Origin: Phycisphaerales bacterium
Lineage (GTDB): Bacteria > Planctomycetota > Phycisphaerae > Tepidisphaerales > Tepidisphaeraceae
Reading direction: 5' to 3'
DNA: 14,737 nt
NCBI GenBank assembly: GCA_003153655.1
Contig: PMAK01000056.1
Span: 4,200 to 18,936, forward strand
Both the position numbers and the translations under genes were made by a program. Positions within the stretch are counted from its first letter, which is position 1. Each line of letters starts with the position of its first letter. The notes below the pieces were generated by a model. It had not been told where the DNA came from, ran no database searches, and saw nothing but the letters and a program-made list of their open reading frames with translations. Below are positions 6,185 to 13,711 of this stretch, piece by piece.

Positions 6185-8530
6185 TTACTTCGCCTTCGAT
6201 CTCAACCACCGCCGAAGCTCGATCGCGTCCAAATCCACGTGATACTCCGAATTCTCCTCGCGCATCCGCCACATCGGAAACTCCGTATACGGATGATCAT
6301 CCGTCAGCACCGGCCGATTCCTTGTAAACGCCAGCAACGCATCGCGGTCGCAGATCAACAACGACAGCACTCTCTCCGGCGTCGCGCAACTCATGTCCCA
6401 TTCATCCAGGTCCGCCACCGTCGTCGGATCCATAAACCCCCGCCGCACGCGCCCTTCGATGTCATCAAACGGCTTCAGCTTCCCAACCAGAAAAAATCCC
6501 GGATAAGTCGGACCGGCCCATGCCGTCACATATGGGAACTCCACCGCAAACGTGCGAATGATCATCTCCACTTCAGACAAAGGCCCCGGCGGAATCCACA
6601 GGCACACGGCGCCTCCCGGGCTGATTCGATCCGCACAAAGCCTGACGAATTCCCGGCTGTAAAGATTCACCGTGCCCGCGCTATAAAGCGGCGGCGCCGG
6701 GTCGATCGTGATCACATCGACCTTACGCTGATCCATAAGAAGGTAATTGCGGCCATCGTTCACAACCACATGCGCATTGGGCTCCGCCATCACGCTATCG
6801 GCGTCAGGATGATAAAAACGCATGAAGCGCGTCACCGCCGGAACGAGTTCGACCACCGTCACATCAATATCACGATGACGCACCGCCGAACGAAACGTCG
6901 TCCCCATCCCCATGCAAATCACCACCGCATCATGCGGCGAATCAGACAGCCACAGTGGCAAATCCGCCATGAGTTTGTTGCCCGTAATCAGACCCGTCAT
7001 CCCATAGCCGTTGACCAAAAGATGACGCGAGAGCGGATTCCACGGGTCGCCCGCGGCCGTGGTTGACGCAGCCGCCTCTTCAACGTGCGCAAATACCGTC
7101 GTATTTTTAAGGCGGGAATAAATGTGATCGCGAAATGGATCGCCCACAGTCGCTAGCACAATCGCAGCGACAACGAACCCAACGACATCGATCACCCGAG
7201 CGCGTCGAAGACCTCTAGGATGAACGCTAAGCAACGCGACGGACCCGATGAGCGAAAATCCCACAAGGATCGCCCCGGTATGAGCCGCGCCAAACTGTGG
7301 CAACAGCAAAAAACCGCAGGCGAGCGATCCGAGAATGCATCCGATAGTGTTCCACGCGTACAACTCGCCGACGCGCCGTCCGATGATATGCGCATAATCA
7401 GAATAGCACCGAACCGCGACAGGAAACGCCACGCCCATCAGCAGTGCGGCTGGCGCGATCATGATGACCGGAGGCAACAGCAAGCTTCCATACGCCTGCT
7501 GCAGGAACCCGAATACCGCCAGGCTGTATGCGGCCGCGAGCGCAATACCGAGTTCAAGACGCGCGAGCGCCAGCAGTGGATCCTTCCATCGCTCAACCGT
7601 GCGGCCCAGCGATCCCCCCAGCCCAATCCCAACGAGCATGACCGCGAGCATCGAACTGAATGCGTAAATTGACGTCCCTTCATATAGGACCAGCATCCGG
7701 CTCCAGACGATCTCAAGCGCCAACGAAACGAAACCACTGACCGCAAATATGATGAGCACCATGTGCCGCGCCCGTCGCGAAGTGGAGTTGTCTGCAACGG
7801 TGAGCGAAACGCCGCTCGGCTCGGCAATTCTTTCCGGACGGTTGGCCCTTCCCGGCGATAAAAGAAATGCGCCGATGGCGACCAGCCCATTGATAATCGC
7901 GCCAACAATCACAGTGCGCGTCTCCCCAATCGTTCCGATCAAGACAAAACCGCTGACCAAAACCCCAGCCGCCGCCCCAAGCGTATTGAGTGCATACAGC
8001 GTGCCGACAACACGCCCCACAAGGCCAAAACGCCGCACCCCATAGGCGGACAACGTCGGAAGCGTCGCCCCCATCAACGACGTGGGTATGAGCAGCGCCG
8101 CCACCGCAACGGCAATCTGACCCAATGTCAACGCCGCCCGTGAATGACCCGCCAGCGAATAAATCGCCCGGTACAACGGAATCGGCCACGAGTTTAGTCC
8201 CAGCGACAGCAGCGCCGACGCACCAATGGCCGCTTCGAGACACGCATAAAACAACAGCGGTCTTCGCACCCGATCCGCGACACGCCCAAAAATGAAACTC
8301 CCCAGCGCCAACCCCGCCATGACAACCGCAAGAATCGTGCTGGTCGCGTACACCGTGCTTCCCAGCGTTCGGCTGAGCATGCGCAACCACACCACCTCAT
8401 ATATCAGCCCGCTGGAACCCGAAAAAAGGAACAGGAGACAGAGCGCAATAGGCAATCGCCGCCCCAAAACAGTCACTTCCCTCGCCGAAGCGTCTGCAAG
8501 AACAGCACCGGATGTATGAGATGAATCCAC
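6185..8530 (-). CDS. Fused MFS-like transporter/spermidine-synthase-like protein
   Basis: This 781-residue protein has two membrane halves that repeat each other (SGLIYEVVWLRML near 40-52; SLALEIVWSRML near 269-280), then a methyltransferase-fold spermidine-synthase-like domain from about 495. In that domain VICMGMGT (about 537-544) is the nucleotide-binding loop, E561 ends the second strand, ND592GR follows, and D610PAPP613 replaces the usual DSSDP. The aspartate that acts as base on putrescine in true synthases is thus Pro. The protein is probably not a classical spermidine synthase; it may bind SAM or a related compound and move or modify something at the membrane. The start is GTG, the first possible after an in-frame stop; TTG 8467 with GCGAGGGAA upstream is an alternative. 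It follows the MMPL gene by 57 nt on the same strand. Confidence 0.85.
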   Translation of the reverse strand: MDSSHTSGAVLADASAREVTVLGRRLPIALCLLFLFSGSSGLIYEVVWLRMLSRTLGSTVYATSTILAVVMAGLALGSFIFGRVADRVRRPLLFYACLEAAIGASALLSLGLNSWPIPLYRAIYSLAGHSRAALTLGQIAVAVAALLIPTSLMGATLPTLSAYGVRRFGLVGRVVGTLYALNTLGAAAGVLVSGFVLIGTIGETRTVIVGAIINGLVAIGAFLLSPGRANRPERIAEPSGVSLTVADNSTSRRARHMVLIIFAVSGFVSLALEIVWSRMLVLYEGTSIYAFSSMLAVMLVGIGLGGSLGRTVERWKDPLLALARLELGIALAAAYSLAVFGFLQQAYGSLLLPPVIMIAPAALLMGVAFPVAVRCYSDYAHIIGRRVGELYAWNTIGCILGSLACGFLLLPQFGAAHTGAILVGFSLIGSVALLSVHPRGLRRARVIDVVGFVVAAIVLATVGDPFRDHIYSRLKNTTVFAHVEEAAASTTAAGDPWNPLSRHLLVNGYGMTGLITGNKLMADLPLWLSDSPHDAVVICMGMGTTFRSAVRHRDIDVTVVELVPAVTRFMRFYHPDADSVMAEPNAHVVVNDGRNYLLMDQRKVDVITIDPAPPLYSAGTVNLYSREFVRLCADRISPGGAVCLWIPPGPLSEVEMIIRTFAVEFPYVTAWAGPTYPGFFLVGKLKPFDDIEGRVRRGFMDPTTVADLDEWDMSCATPERVLSLLICDRDALLAFTRNRPVLTDDHPYTEFPMWRMREENSEYHVDLDAIELRRWLRSKAK

Positions 8531-8587
8531 CTCTGGACCATGTTACAGAATACGCAGCCTCTTCGCGCCTACTGGCACCGTCCCCAT

Positions 8588-10783
8588 CTATCCCGCCAAC
8601 ACCACAGCCCGCCGCAGCGTCCGCCCCGTCAGCACAATAAACGCCGGCAACACCAGCGGACGCACAACAAACGTATCAATCAACATCCCCAGCGCAAACG
8701 CAAACCCCAGCTGCACCAGCACCGTCACATCCCCCGCCATCACGCTCCCCAATGTCGCGGCCATGATCAACCCGCAAGAAGAAATCACCGGCCCCGTAAA
8801 AATCAACGCTCGCTGCGTCGCCTCAACACACGGCAATGTCCGGCTCTCCTGCGCCAGCCTCATCGCAAAGAAAATGCTGTAATCCTGCCCCACCGCCACC
8901 AGCACGATGAACAGCAGCATCTGCACTTTCCATTCCATCCCATTCGACCCCAGTGCCTCAAACACCCAGCATGTCAACCACAATGTCGTCAGATAAGTCA
9001 GCGCCGTCGCGGCCAGAATGAATACCGAAAGCGGAATATCCCGCAGCACCAGGATCACCACGATCAAAATCGCGCAAAGCGCCAGTAGCACAATCCGCCG
9101 AAAATCCTTCTGCGTAATATCGCGCATGTCGATCATCTCCGCCGTCGCCCCAGTCAGATAAATCCGCGCGTTCATCCCATTCCCGGAAACCGCCCGATTC
9201 GCCGCCTGGGAGATTTGCGAAGCATCATCCAGCGCCGCATGACTCAGCGGCGGCACCTTCAACACCGCCGACAACCGCATCGCTTTACCATCCCCGCTCA
9301 AAAATTCCGCCCTCACCTTATCCTGCGCAAGCAATTGAACAGCCGGATTCTCCGCCGGATCAACATGCACCCCCAGTGGCATCGAAATCGCCCGCACATT
9401 ATCCACATTCGCAACCGCCCGAACCTCCTCCACCATTTTTCCAGCCGCCGCCAGCCAACTCTCCACCGACTGCGCCTGATCCGCCACCGCCAATACCGTC
9501 ACCGGCGCAATCTCCCCCGTCGGCCAATGCCGCTCGATCATCTCCGTCCCCTTCCGCGCCGGATAGGTCGATTTCAAACTAAACAGCGAATCGTAATTCC
9601 ACTCCACATGCATCCCGCGCAACGCCGGCAACACCAGCGCCGCCAGCGTAATCCCCATCACCAGTCGCGGACGCAACACGATGAATCGCGCAATCGCCGG
9701 CCAAAGCGATCGCCTCGGCGCCGGCAATTCCCCCTGCAAATGCAGCCGCGTCGAAGGCCAGAACGCACGCGGCCCAATAATCGCCAGCATCGCCGGCACC
9801 AGCGTCGCCGCCGCCAGCGCCGCCATCAGCAACGCCAAAACCACCGCCGGCCCCGAATCCCGATAAATGCTGAACCGCCCAAAACAAAGCATGATCAGTC
9901 CCGAAGCCGTCATCGCCGCCGAGGAAGCAATCGCCGAAAAGCTCGCATCCAGCGCCATCACCATCGATTCACGCGCCGAATGCCCCTGATCCAGAATCTC
10001 CCGATAGCGGCTCATGAACAGCAGCGAATAATCCACCCCCGCCCCATACAGCAGCACAAACGTAAAAATCTCCTCCGCCATCCCGCTATGAAGCCCAAAC
10101 CGCTCAGCAAACGCCAGCAGTTTAAACACCACAATCGCCCCAACGCTGATCGCCCCCAGCGGAATCATCGCCGCAATCGGTGCGCGATAAATAATCAAAA
10201 GAATCAAAACCACCGACAGCAGCGTCACCACAAAAGTCTTCCGGTCGCTCCGCTGCATCGCAACAACATAGTCATACCCATAGCCCGCCGAGCCGCTGAC
10301 AGACGCCATCAATCCCGTCGGCAACGGATAACCCGCCATAATCTCCTGCGTATGCTTCACCAATCGCGAAGCCTGCTTCGTAATAAAGTTGTAAGGCAGA
10401 CTCACCACAATCAACGCCGCATGCCCATCATCGCTGATCAGCGGATTCCCCTTCCCCGCCAACCCCAAAGCCGCTGGCGTCCGAATCGAAACATTCGCCA
10501 ATTCATCCCCAAAATTCTCGCCCGCGCGCAGCTTGGGAATCAAAGCAGCAATATTCTCCACATCCGCCAAATCCCCCGGCGTAAGCGCCCCATCCCGTCG
10601 CTCAAACACAATCACAATCGAACTCAGCCCGCTCTTATCCCCAAAATGCCGCGACATCTCCTCCAGCGCAACATGCACCGGCACATCCGACGGCAACAAA
10701 TCCGAACTCTCCCCAACAGTAGCATCCGGAATCGGCGCCAGCAGCGCAAGCACACCCGCCGCCGCCACCCACGCCAGAAGCAC
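8588..10783 (-). CDS. MMPL/RND-superfamily membrane transporter
   Basis: About 731 residues form the duplicated RND layout. Each half has one N-terminal helix, an extracytoplasmic domain (about 20-180 and 390-560) and a five-helix bundle. The proton-relay-type motifs AGVD251YSLLFMSRYRE and VGQD634YSIFFAMRLAQE occupy equivalent positions in the two halves. Such proteins export lipids, hydrophobic compounds or toxic molecules using the proton gradient; this substrate is unknown. The annotated start is GTG 10783, but the frame continues upstream as IGRFFFQFRWV, a typical MMPL beginning, up to an in-frame TAA at 10829-10831. That TAA is itself directly preceded by ATG. The true start is therefore doubtful and no Shine-Dalgarno marks the GTG. 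It may share a transcript with the downstream MFS fusion. Confidence 0.88.
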   Translation of the reverse strand: MLLAWVAAAGVLALLAPIPDATVGESSDLLPSDVPVHVALEEMSRHFGDKSGLSSIVIVFERRDGALTPGDLADVENIAALIPKLRAGENFGDELANVSIRTPAALGLAGKGNPLISDDGHAALIVVSLPYNFITKQASRLVKHTQEIMAGYPLPTGLMASVSGSAGYGYDYVVAMQRSDRKTFVVTLLSVVLILLIIYRAPIAAMIPLGAISVGAIVVFKLLAFAERFGLHSGMAEEIFTFVLLYGAGVDYSLLFMSRYREILDQGHSARESMVMALDASFSAIASSAAMTASGLIMLCFGRFSIYRDSGPAVVLALLMAALAAATLVPAMLAIIGPRAFWPSTRLHLQGELPAPRRSLWPAIARFIVLRPRLVMGITLAALVLPALRGMHVEWNYDSLFSLKSTYPARKGTEMIERHWPTGEIAPVTVLAVADQAQSVESWLAAAGKMVEEVRAVANVDNVRAISMPLGVHVDPAENPAVQLLAQDKVRAEFLSGDGKAMRLSAVLKVPPLSHAALDDASQISQAANRAVSGNGMNARIYLTGATAEMIDMRDITQKDFRRIVLLALCAILIVVILVLRDIPLSVFILAATALTYLTTLWLTCWVFEALGSNGMEWKVQMLLFIVLVAVGQDYSIFFAMRLAQESRTLPCVEATQRALIFTGPVISSCGLIMAATLGSVMAGDVTVLVQLGFAFALGMLIDTFVVRPLVLPAFIVLTGRTLRRAVVLAG

Positions 10784-10828
10784 AACCCAACGAAATTGAA
10801 AAAAAAACCTACCGATACCCGCGCAAGA

Positions 10829-10834
10829 TTACAT
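10829..10834 (-). other. ATG-TAA start-stop directly in frame upstream of the MMPL gene
   Basis: Read on the minus strand, ATG (10834-10832) is followed at once by TAA (10831-10829). From there the frame runs open through SCAGIGRFFFQFRWV into the MMPL transporter. This is either the relic of the original start with a nonsense change at codon 2, or a minimal upstream start-stop element, or chance. No good Shine-Dalgarno precedes this ATG. Confidence 0.4.
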
Positions 10835-10872
10835 GACGCACCGCGCGATGCAAAGCCAAGTCCACCAAATCA

Positions 10873-11007
10873 GCCGCGGAGACACAGAGGCACAGAGACA
10901 GACGCAGAGAATGGCTGACTAAAATTTTCATCTGTGTTCATCTGATTTCTATCTGTGGCCAATCCCGGCGCGCCGGGACTCTGCGTCTTTCTCTGCGTCT
11001 CTGCGGC
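10873..11007. repeat. MITE-like inverted-repeat element
   Basis: The left arm (10873-10909, starting GCCGCGGAGACACAGAGG) and right arm (10979-11007, complement starting GCCGCAGAGACGCAGAG) are imperfect inverted copies of an A/G-rich GACGCAGAG-type sequence. Between them are repeated CATCTG/ATCTGTG words and a central 16-bp palindrome. The element is non-coding and fills the gap between divergent genes. I recall the GACGCAGAG and CACAGATGAA word families as dispersed intergenic repeats in planctomycete and some other genomes; that is memory, not a search. It could be a non-autonomous mobile element or a structured RNA. Confidence 0.55.
10963..10978. repeat. 16-bp perfect palindrome TCCCGGCGCGCCGGGA
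   Basis: A fully self-complementary, all-G/C core sits inside the inverted-repeat element, directly against its right arm. It could form a very stable hairpin. No T-tract follows on either strand, so it is not a typical terminator. Confidence 0.5.
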
Positions 11008-11055
11008 CAATCTTCCGAATTTGCATTTAATCAGAATTCGATTCACATACGCGCC

Positions 11056-12057
11056 ATGAAAGTCCTCTTCATAGGCGGCACAGGAATCATCAGCACAGCC
11101 TGCGTCCATCTCGCCATCCAGCGCGGCATGGACGTATACGTCCTCAACCGCGGCAAAACCCAAGCCACCCTCTCCCCAAACGTAAAATCAATCCAAGCCG
11201 ACATCCATAATGAGAACCAAACCAAATCCATCCTCGCCAACCAAACCTTCGACGTCGTAACCAACTTCGTCAATTTCCAACCCGCTGACATCGACCGCGA
11301 CCTCCGCCTCTTCCAGGGCAAGGTCGGCCAATATTTCTTCATCAGCTCCGCCTCCGCCTATCAAACCCCGCCGGAAAACTATCTCATCACCGAATCCACC
11401 CCACTCGCCAACCCGCATTGGGAATATTCCCGCAACAAAATCCTCTGCGAGCAAAGACTCACCGAACATCAAAAAACCGGATTCCCCGCGGTCATCATCC
11501 GCCCCTCCCTAACTTACGGCGACACCCTCATCCCCCTCTCCATCACCAGTTGGACCCAATCCTGGTCCGCCATCGACCGAATGCTAAAAGGAAAACCCAT
11601 CATCATCCACGGCGACGGCTCCAGCCTCACCACCTTCACCCACAACACCGATTTCGCCAAAGGCTTCATCCCACTCTTCGGAAACCAAAAAACAATCGGC
11701 CAATCCTTCCACATCACCAGCGACGAAGTCCTAACCTGGAACCAAGCCTACAAAGCGGTCGCCGACATCGTCGGCGCAAAACCCCGATTCGTTCACATCT
11801 CCTCCGACACCCTCACAAAATTCAACCCCGAACTAGAAGGCTGGCTAGCAGGCGGATTCTCCAACAGCGCCGTCTACGACAACACCAAAATAAAATCCTG
11901 GGTCCCCGATTTCGTCGCCACAACAACCTTCAAACAAGGCATCACTCAAACCATCAAACACTTCCAATCCACCCCGCCCTTACAGGTCGTAGACACCAAA
12001 TACGACCAATGGTGCGACAAAATCATCGCGGCCGTGGACGGAATTGGACCCTCTTAG
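11056..12057 (+). CDS. NAD(P)-dependent epimerase/dehydratase (extended SDR)
   Basis: This 333-residue protein begins KVLFIGGTGIIS, the Rossmann G-x-x-G-x-x-(G/A/S) loop (G7-G10-S13). FFISSASAYQ (S97/S98 region) is the strand carrying the catalytic Ser. HWEY124SRNK128 is the catalytic Y-x3-K pair, and IIRPSLTYGD follows as in NDP-sugar epimerases. It belongs to the extended short-chain dehydrogenase group acting on nucleotide sugars or similar substrates; the precise reaction cannot be told. No Shine-Dalgarno is visible before ATG 11056. The coding strand is strikingly poor in G (for example 9 G against 28 C in 11521-11580). It is divergent from the MMPL gene, with the inverted-repeat element between them, and stands alone on its strand. 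Confidence 0.85.
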   Translation: MKVLFIGGTGIISTACVHLAIQRGMDVYVLNRGKTQATLSPNVKSIQADIHNENQTKSILANQTFDVVTNFVNFQPADIDRDLRLFQGKVGQYFFISSASAYQTPPENYLITESTPLANPHWEYSRNKILCEQRLTEHQKTGFPAVIIRPSLTYGDTLIPLSITSWTQSWSAIDRMLKGKPIIIHGDGSSLTTFTHNTDFAKGFIPLFGNQKTIGQSFHITSDEVLTWNQAYKAVADIVGAKPRFVHISSDTLTKFNPELEGWLAGGFSNSAVYDNTKIKSWVPDFVATTTFKQGITQTIKHFQSTPPLQVVDTKYDQWCDKIIAAVDGIGPS

Positions 12058-12371
12058 TCAATCGCAAGAGGCCCGCCAAACCAGTTGTCAGGCAAGCCAA
12101 CCGCGCCATCAGCGGCGAAGCCCATTATATTCGAGCCAAAACCGCCGGCCGTCACGAACATCGCAATCGAAAAGAATGATTATTAAAATCCAGACCCCGT
12201 TAGTTCTGCGAACTGACGCACGCATTAACGTCCCGAACCATCACCACAACGGCGTAGGGGGTTTCGAAGGTAAAACATCACGACCAAATTTAAACGCTGC
12301 CAGTATCATGTCGCGGCGATGAAATCCTTTCCCCTAAGCTGATCGATCGAAACTCGGTACAATTTCCGCAA
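12058..12371. other. Intergenic region, no gene seen
   Basis: About 314 bases separate the SDR gene from the first zinc-ribbon paralog. The region contains a short imperfect inverted repeat, GTTAGTTC-TGC-GAACTGAC (12199-12217, one mismatch), and a -10-like TACAAT at the right end. A 35-codon minus frame (12054-12161) is Gly-rich and lacks a ribosome site; it looks like chance. No terminator with a U-tract was found behind the SDR gene. Confidence 0.5.
12358..12363 (+). promoter_or_regulatory. TACAAT, -10-like box for a near-leaderless start (copy 1)
   Basis: TACAAT lies exactly 8 nt before the ATG at 12372. The same box and spacing are kept in copy 2 (13087-13092). A start of transcription 6-8 nt downstream would fall at the ATG, agreeing with the lack of a Shine-Dalgarno. 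No good -35 was found, so this rests on the conservation. Confidence 0.35.
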
Positions 12372-12935
12372 ATGAAACGCTTTCGCCGATGGCTGTTCAA
12401 CGGGATCGCGGCACTGTCGCTGCTCATGTGCGTAGCAACAGCTATTCTCTGGATGCGAAGCCATTGGATCGGCGATGAATGGACGTTTCAGAAGGATAGG
12501 ACGAAAAATGGGAAGTCTCACCTGTTCGCAGCCGACGCCCGTTCGACCACAGGATCAGTAGAAGTCCTGATCGAATCCGGTATCGCGAATAAAAATACAC
12601 TCGACCTGACTGAAGCCCGGCACTCCGAAGGGCCGACATTTCGTCTCATTTTCCAAGGTATGCACGGAACATTGTTGGAACGACTCGGTTTCCGGCTTAA
12701 CTGGGGGCCTTGGATATTCGTCCACGGCGTCAATGCGTATGGCGTAACGAGCGTCACCATTAACTTTCCCTTCTGGTTCCTTGCCACTGCTTTCGCCGGT
12801 ACGCCCTTACTTTGGATTCTCACTGTTAGGAGTCGGCGCAGCGCATCATCCGGTTTCTGTCAATCTTGCGGCTACGATCTCCGTGCCACGCCCGGCCAAT
12901 GCCCGGAATGCGGGACAGTCCCAGCCAAGCCATAA
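12372..12935 (+). CDS. Membrane protein with C-terminal CGYDLRATP zinc ribbon, copy 1
   Basis: This 187-residue protein starts MKRFRRWLFNG, a basic stretch leading into a hydrophobic helix (about 8-29). A soluble extracytoplasmic stretch (30-130) and a second helix (about 131-152) follow. A basic RSRR patch then leads to the zinc ribbon C163-x2-C166-GYDLRATPGQ-C177-x2-C180. Both termini should be cytoplasmic. The CGYDLRATPxxCPECG ending is a recurrent planctomycete signature of unknown function. The downstream neighbour is a paralog with matching ends, and the middle segments differ, so the exposed part may set specificity. The start is fixed by identity with copy 2; there is no Shine-Dalgarno. 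Confidence 0.82.
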   Translation: MKRFRRWLFNGIAALSLLMCVATAILWMRSHWIGDEWTFQKDRTKNGKSHLFAADARSTTGSVEVLIESGIANKNTLDLTEARHSEGPTFRLIFQGMHGTLLERLGFRLNWGPWIFVHGVNAYGVTSVTINFPFWFLATAFAGTPLLWILTVRSRRSASSGFCQSCGYDLRATPGQCPECGTVPAKP

Positions 12936-13086
12936 ATATTCAAATGAGCCCACTACGAACACGTTCGGGAAATCGAAGATTTGGCCGCACAGGTTGAGCC
13001 AGAAGAACTACGGGCGATTGAAAACGCCGAATTGAAGCGGGGCAAATACAAGGCGGAAAAATTCAGATTGACCGGCTACTGCGCGG

Positions 13087-13092
13087 TACAAT
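13087..13092 (+). promoter_or_regulatory. TACAAT, -10-like box for a near-leaderless start (copy 2)
   Basis: Same box and same 8-nt distance to ATG (13101) as copy 1. TTGACC at 13068-13073 is a good -35 word, but only 13 nt separate it from the box, which is too short for a normal promoter. Confidence 0.33.
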
Positions 13093-13100
13093 TCCCGAAA

Positions 13101-13574
13101 ATGAAACGCTTTCGTCGATGGCTGTTCAATGGGCTTGCAGTGCTCTCGCTGCTGCTGTGCGTGGCGACGATCATTCTGTGGGTGCGAAGTGTTTTCTACG
13201 TCGATCAGGTTGTTTCGGGGACGGGTCCATGGAGGTGGTTGATCAAGCTGGGGCATGCCACGCTACAGATTGGCCGAAGCAGAGCTAACGGCACGGCACC
13301 CGGATTCGTTTGGTACGCATCCCCCAGCGCAATTTTTCACGAAAGGATTCCCATGACGCCCCATCCATGGTTCTTCCACTATGTCCGAAATGGCACAGGT
13401 TGGGCGGTAAGCATTCCCATATGGTTCTGCGTGACGATGCCACTTCTTGTGGTTCTGGCTGATCTCTATCGCCGCCGACCGCTGCGCCCGGGACTCTGTA
13501 CGACCTGCGGCTACGACCTCCGCGCCACCCCCAATCGCTGCCCGGAATGCGGAACGGTTCCAATCAAGCCATAA
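13101..13574 (+). CDS. Membrane protein with C-terminal CGYDLRATP zinc ribbon, copy 2
   Basis: This 157-residue paralog of the preceding gene has the same MKRFRRWLFNG start, an N-terminal helix (about 8-30) and a second helix (about 103-121). A basic RRRPLR linker leads to the ribbon C133-x2-C136-GYDLRATPNR-C147-x2-C150, ending GTVPIKP. The central segment (about 31-100) shares little with copy 1. The frame is open upstream to 12948 and has a TTG at 12981, but ATG 13101 is preferred because it aligns exactly with copy 1, including the upstream TACAAT. Function unknown; a membrane-anchored adaptor or sensor is possible but unproven. Confidence 0.8.
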   Translation: MKRFRRWLFNGLAVLSLLLCVATIILWVRSVFYVDQVVSGTGPWRWLIKLGHATLQIGRSRANGTAPGFVWYASPSAIFHERIPMTPHPWFFHYVRNGTGWAVSIPIWFCVTMPLLVVLADLYRRRPLRPGLCTTCGYDLRATPNRCPECGTVPIKP

Positions 13575-13611
13575 ATATTCAAAGGAGCCCACTACCAAAA
13601 ACCCCCTCTCA

Positions 13612-13639
13612 TTGACCCCACCCCAAATCCCGATATAAT
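13612..13639 (+). promoter_or_regulatory. Strong sigma70-type promoter of the cimA leader
   Basis: TTGACC (13612-13617) and a perfect TATAAT (13634-13639) are spaced 16 nt apart, the best promoter in the window. Transcription should start near 13646, only a few bases before the leader-peptide ATG at 13649. Confidence 0.75.
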
Positions 13640-13648
13640 AAAAAGCAA

Positions 13649-13711
13649 ATGTCAGCCACTACCCTTTCCACCATCGCTCGAATTATTATTCCCCAGGAAA
13701 ATCTCGGGTAG
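13649..13711 (+). CDS. Isoleucine-rich leader peptide of the cimA attenuator
   Basis: The 20-codon frame reads MSATTLSTIARIIIPQENLG. It has three consecutive ATT Ile codons (13682-13690), a fourth Ile (ATC, 13673-13675), three Thr and two Leu. No Shine-Dalgarno precedes it and the -10 box ends only 9 nt upstream, so it is probably translated from a nearly leaderless transcript. The stop (13709-13711) lies inside the RNA segment that forms the antiterminator. The expected role is to report charged tRNA-Ile. When it is scarce, the ribosome stalls at the Ile run and leaves 13706-13716 free; when it is plentiful, the ribosome reaches the stop and covers that segment. The peptide itself probably has no function. 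Evidence is positional and structural and is unusually consistent. Confidence 0.78.
   Translation: MSATTLSTIARIIIPQENLG

Larger units (their letters stand above)
12355..12956 (+). repeat. Tandem duplication, copy 1
   Basis: The 5' end (CGGTACAATTTCCG, the start codon and about 30 codons) and the 3' end (zinc-ribbon codons, stop, and 20 of 21 bases after the stop) match copy 2 at 13084-13595 closely. The middle is unrelated or strongly diverged. Conservation beyond both ends of the reading frame shows that the DNA unit was duplicated, not just the protein. Confidence 0.75.
13084..13595 (+). repeat. Tandem duplication, copy 2
   Basis: This is the partner of 12355-12956. Its ends match copy 1, from CGGTACAATTCCCG before the start codon to GAGCCCACTAC after the stop. 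The middle is shorter (157 against 187 residues) and different. Confidence 0.75.

Noticed and set aside
9215..10918. Very long plus-strand open frame opposite the MMPL gene
   Set aside because: The product is an Arg/His/Pro/Gln-rich sequence without domain features. It is explained by the C/A-rich complement of the strongly supported MMPL gene. The same applies to 6131-7066, 8540-9088 and, in another frame on the same strand as the SDR gene, 11418-12179.
12054..12161. 35-codon Gly-rich minus-strand frame behind the SDR gene
   Set aside because: It begins with ATG but lacks a ribosome site. A G/T-rich complement readily gives Gly/Val-rich chance frames, and no family is recognised.
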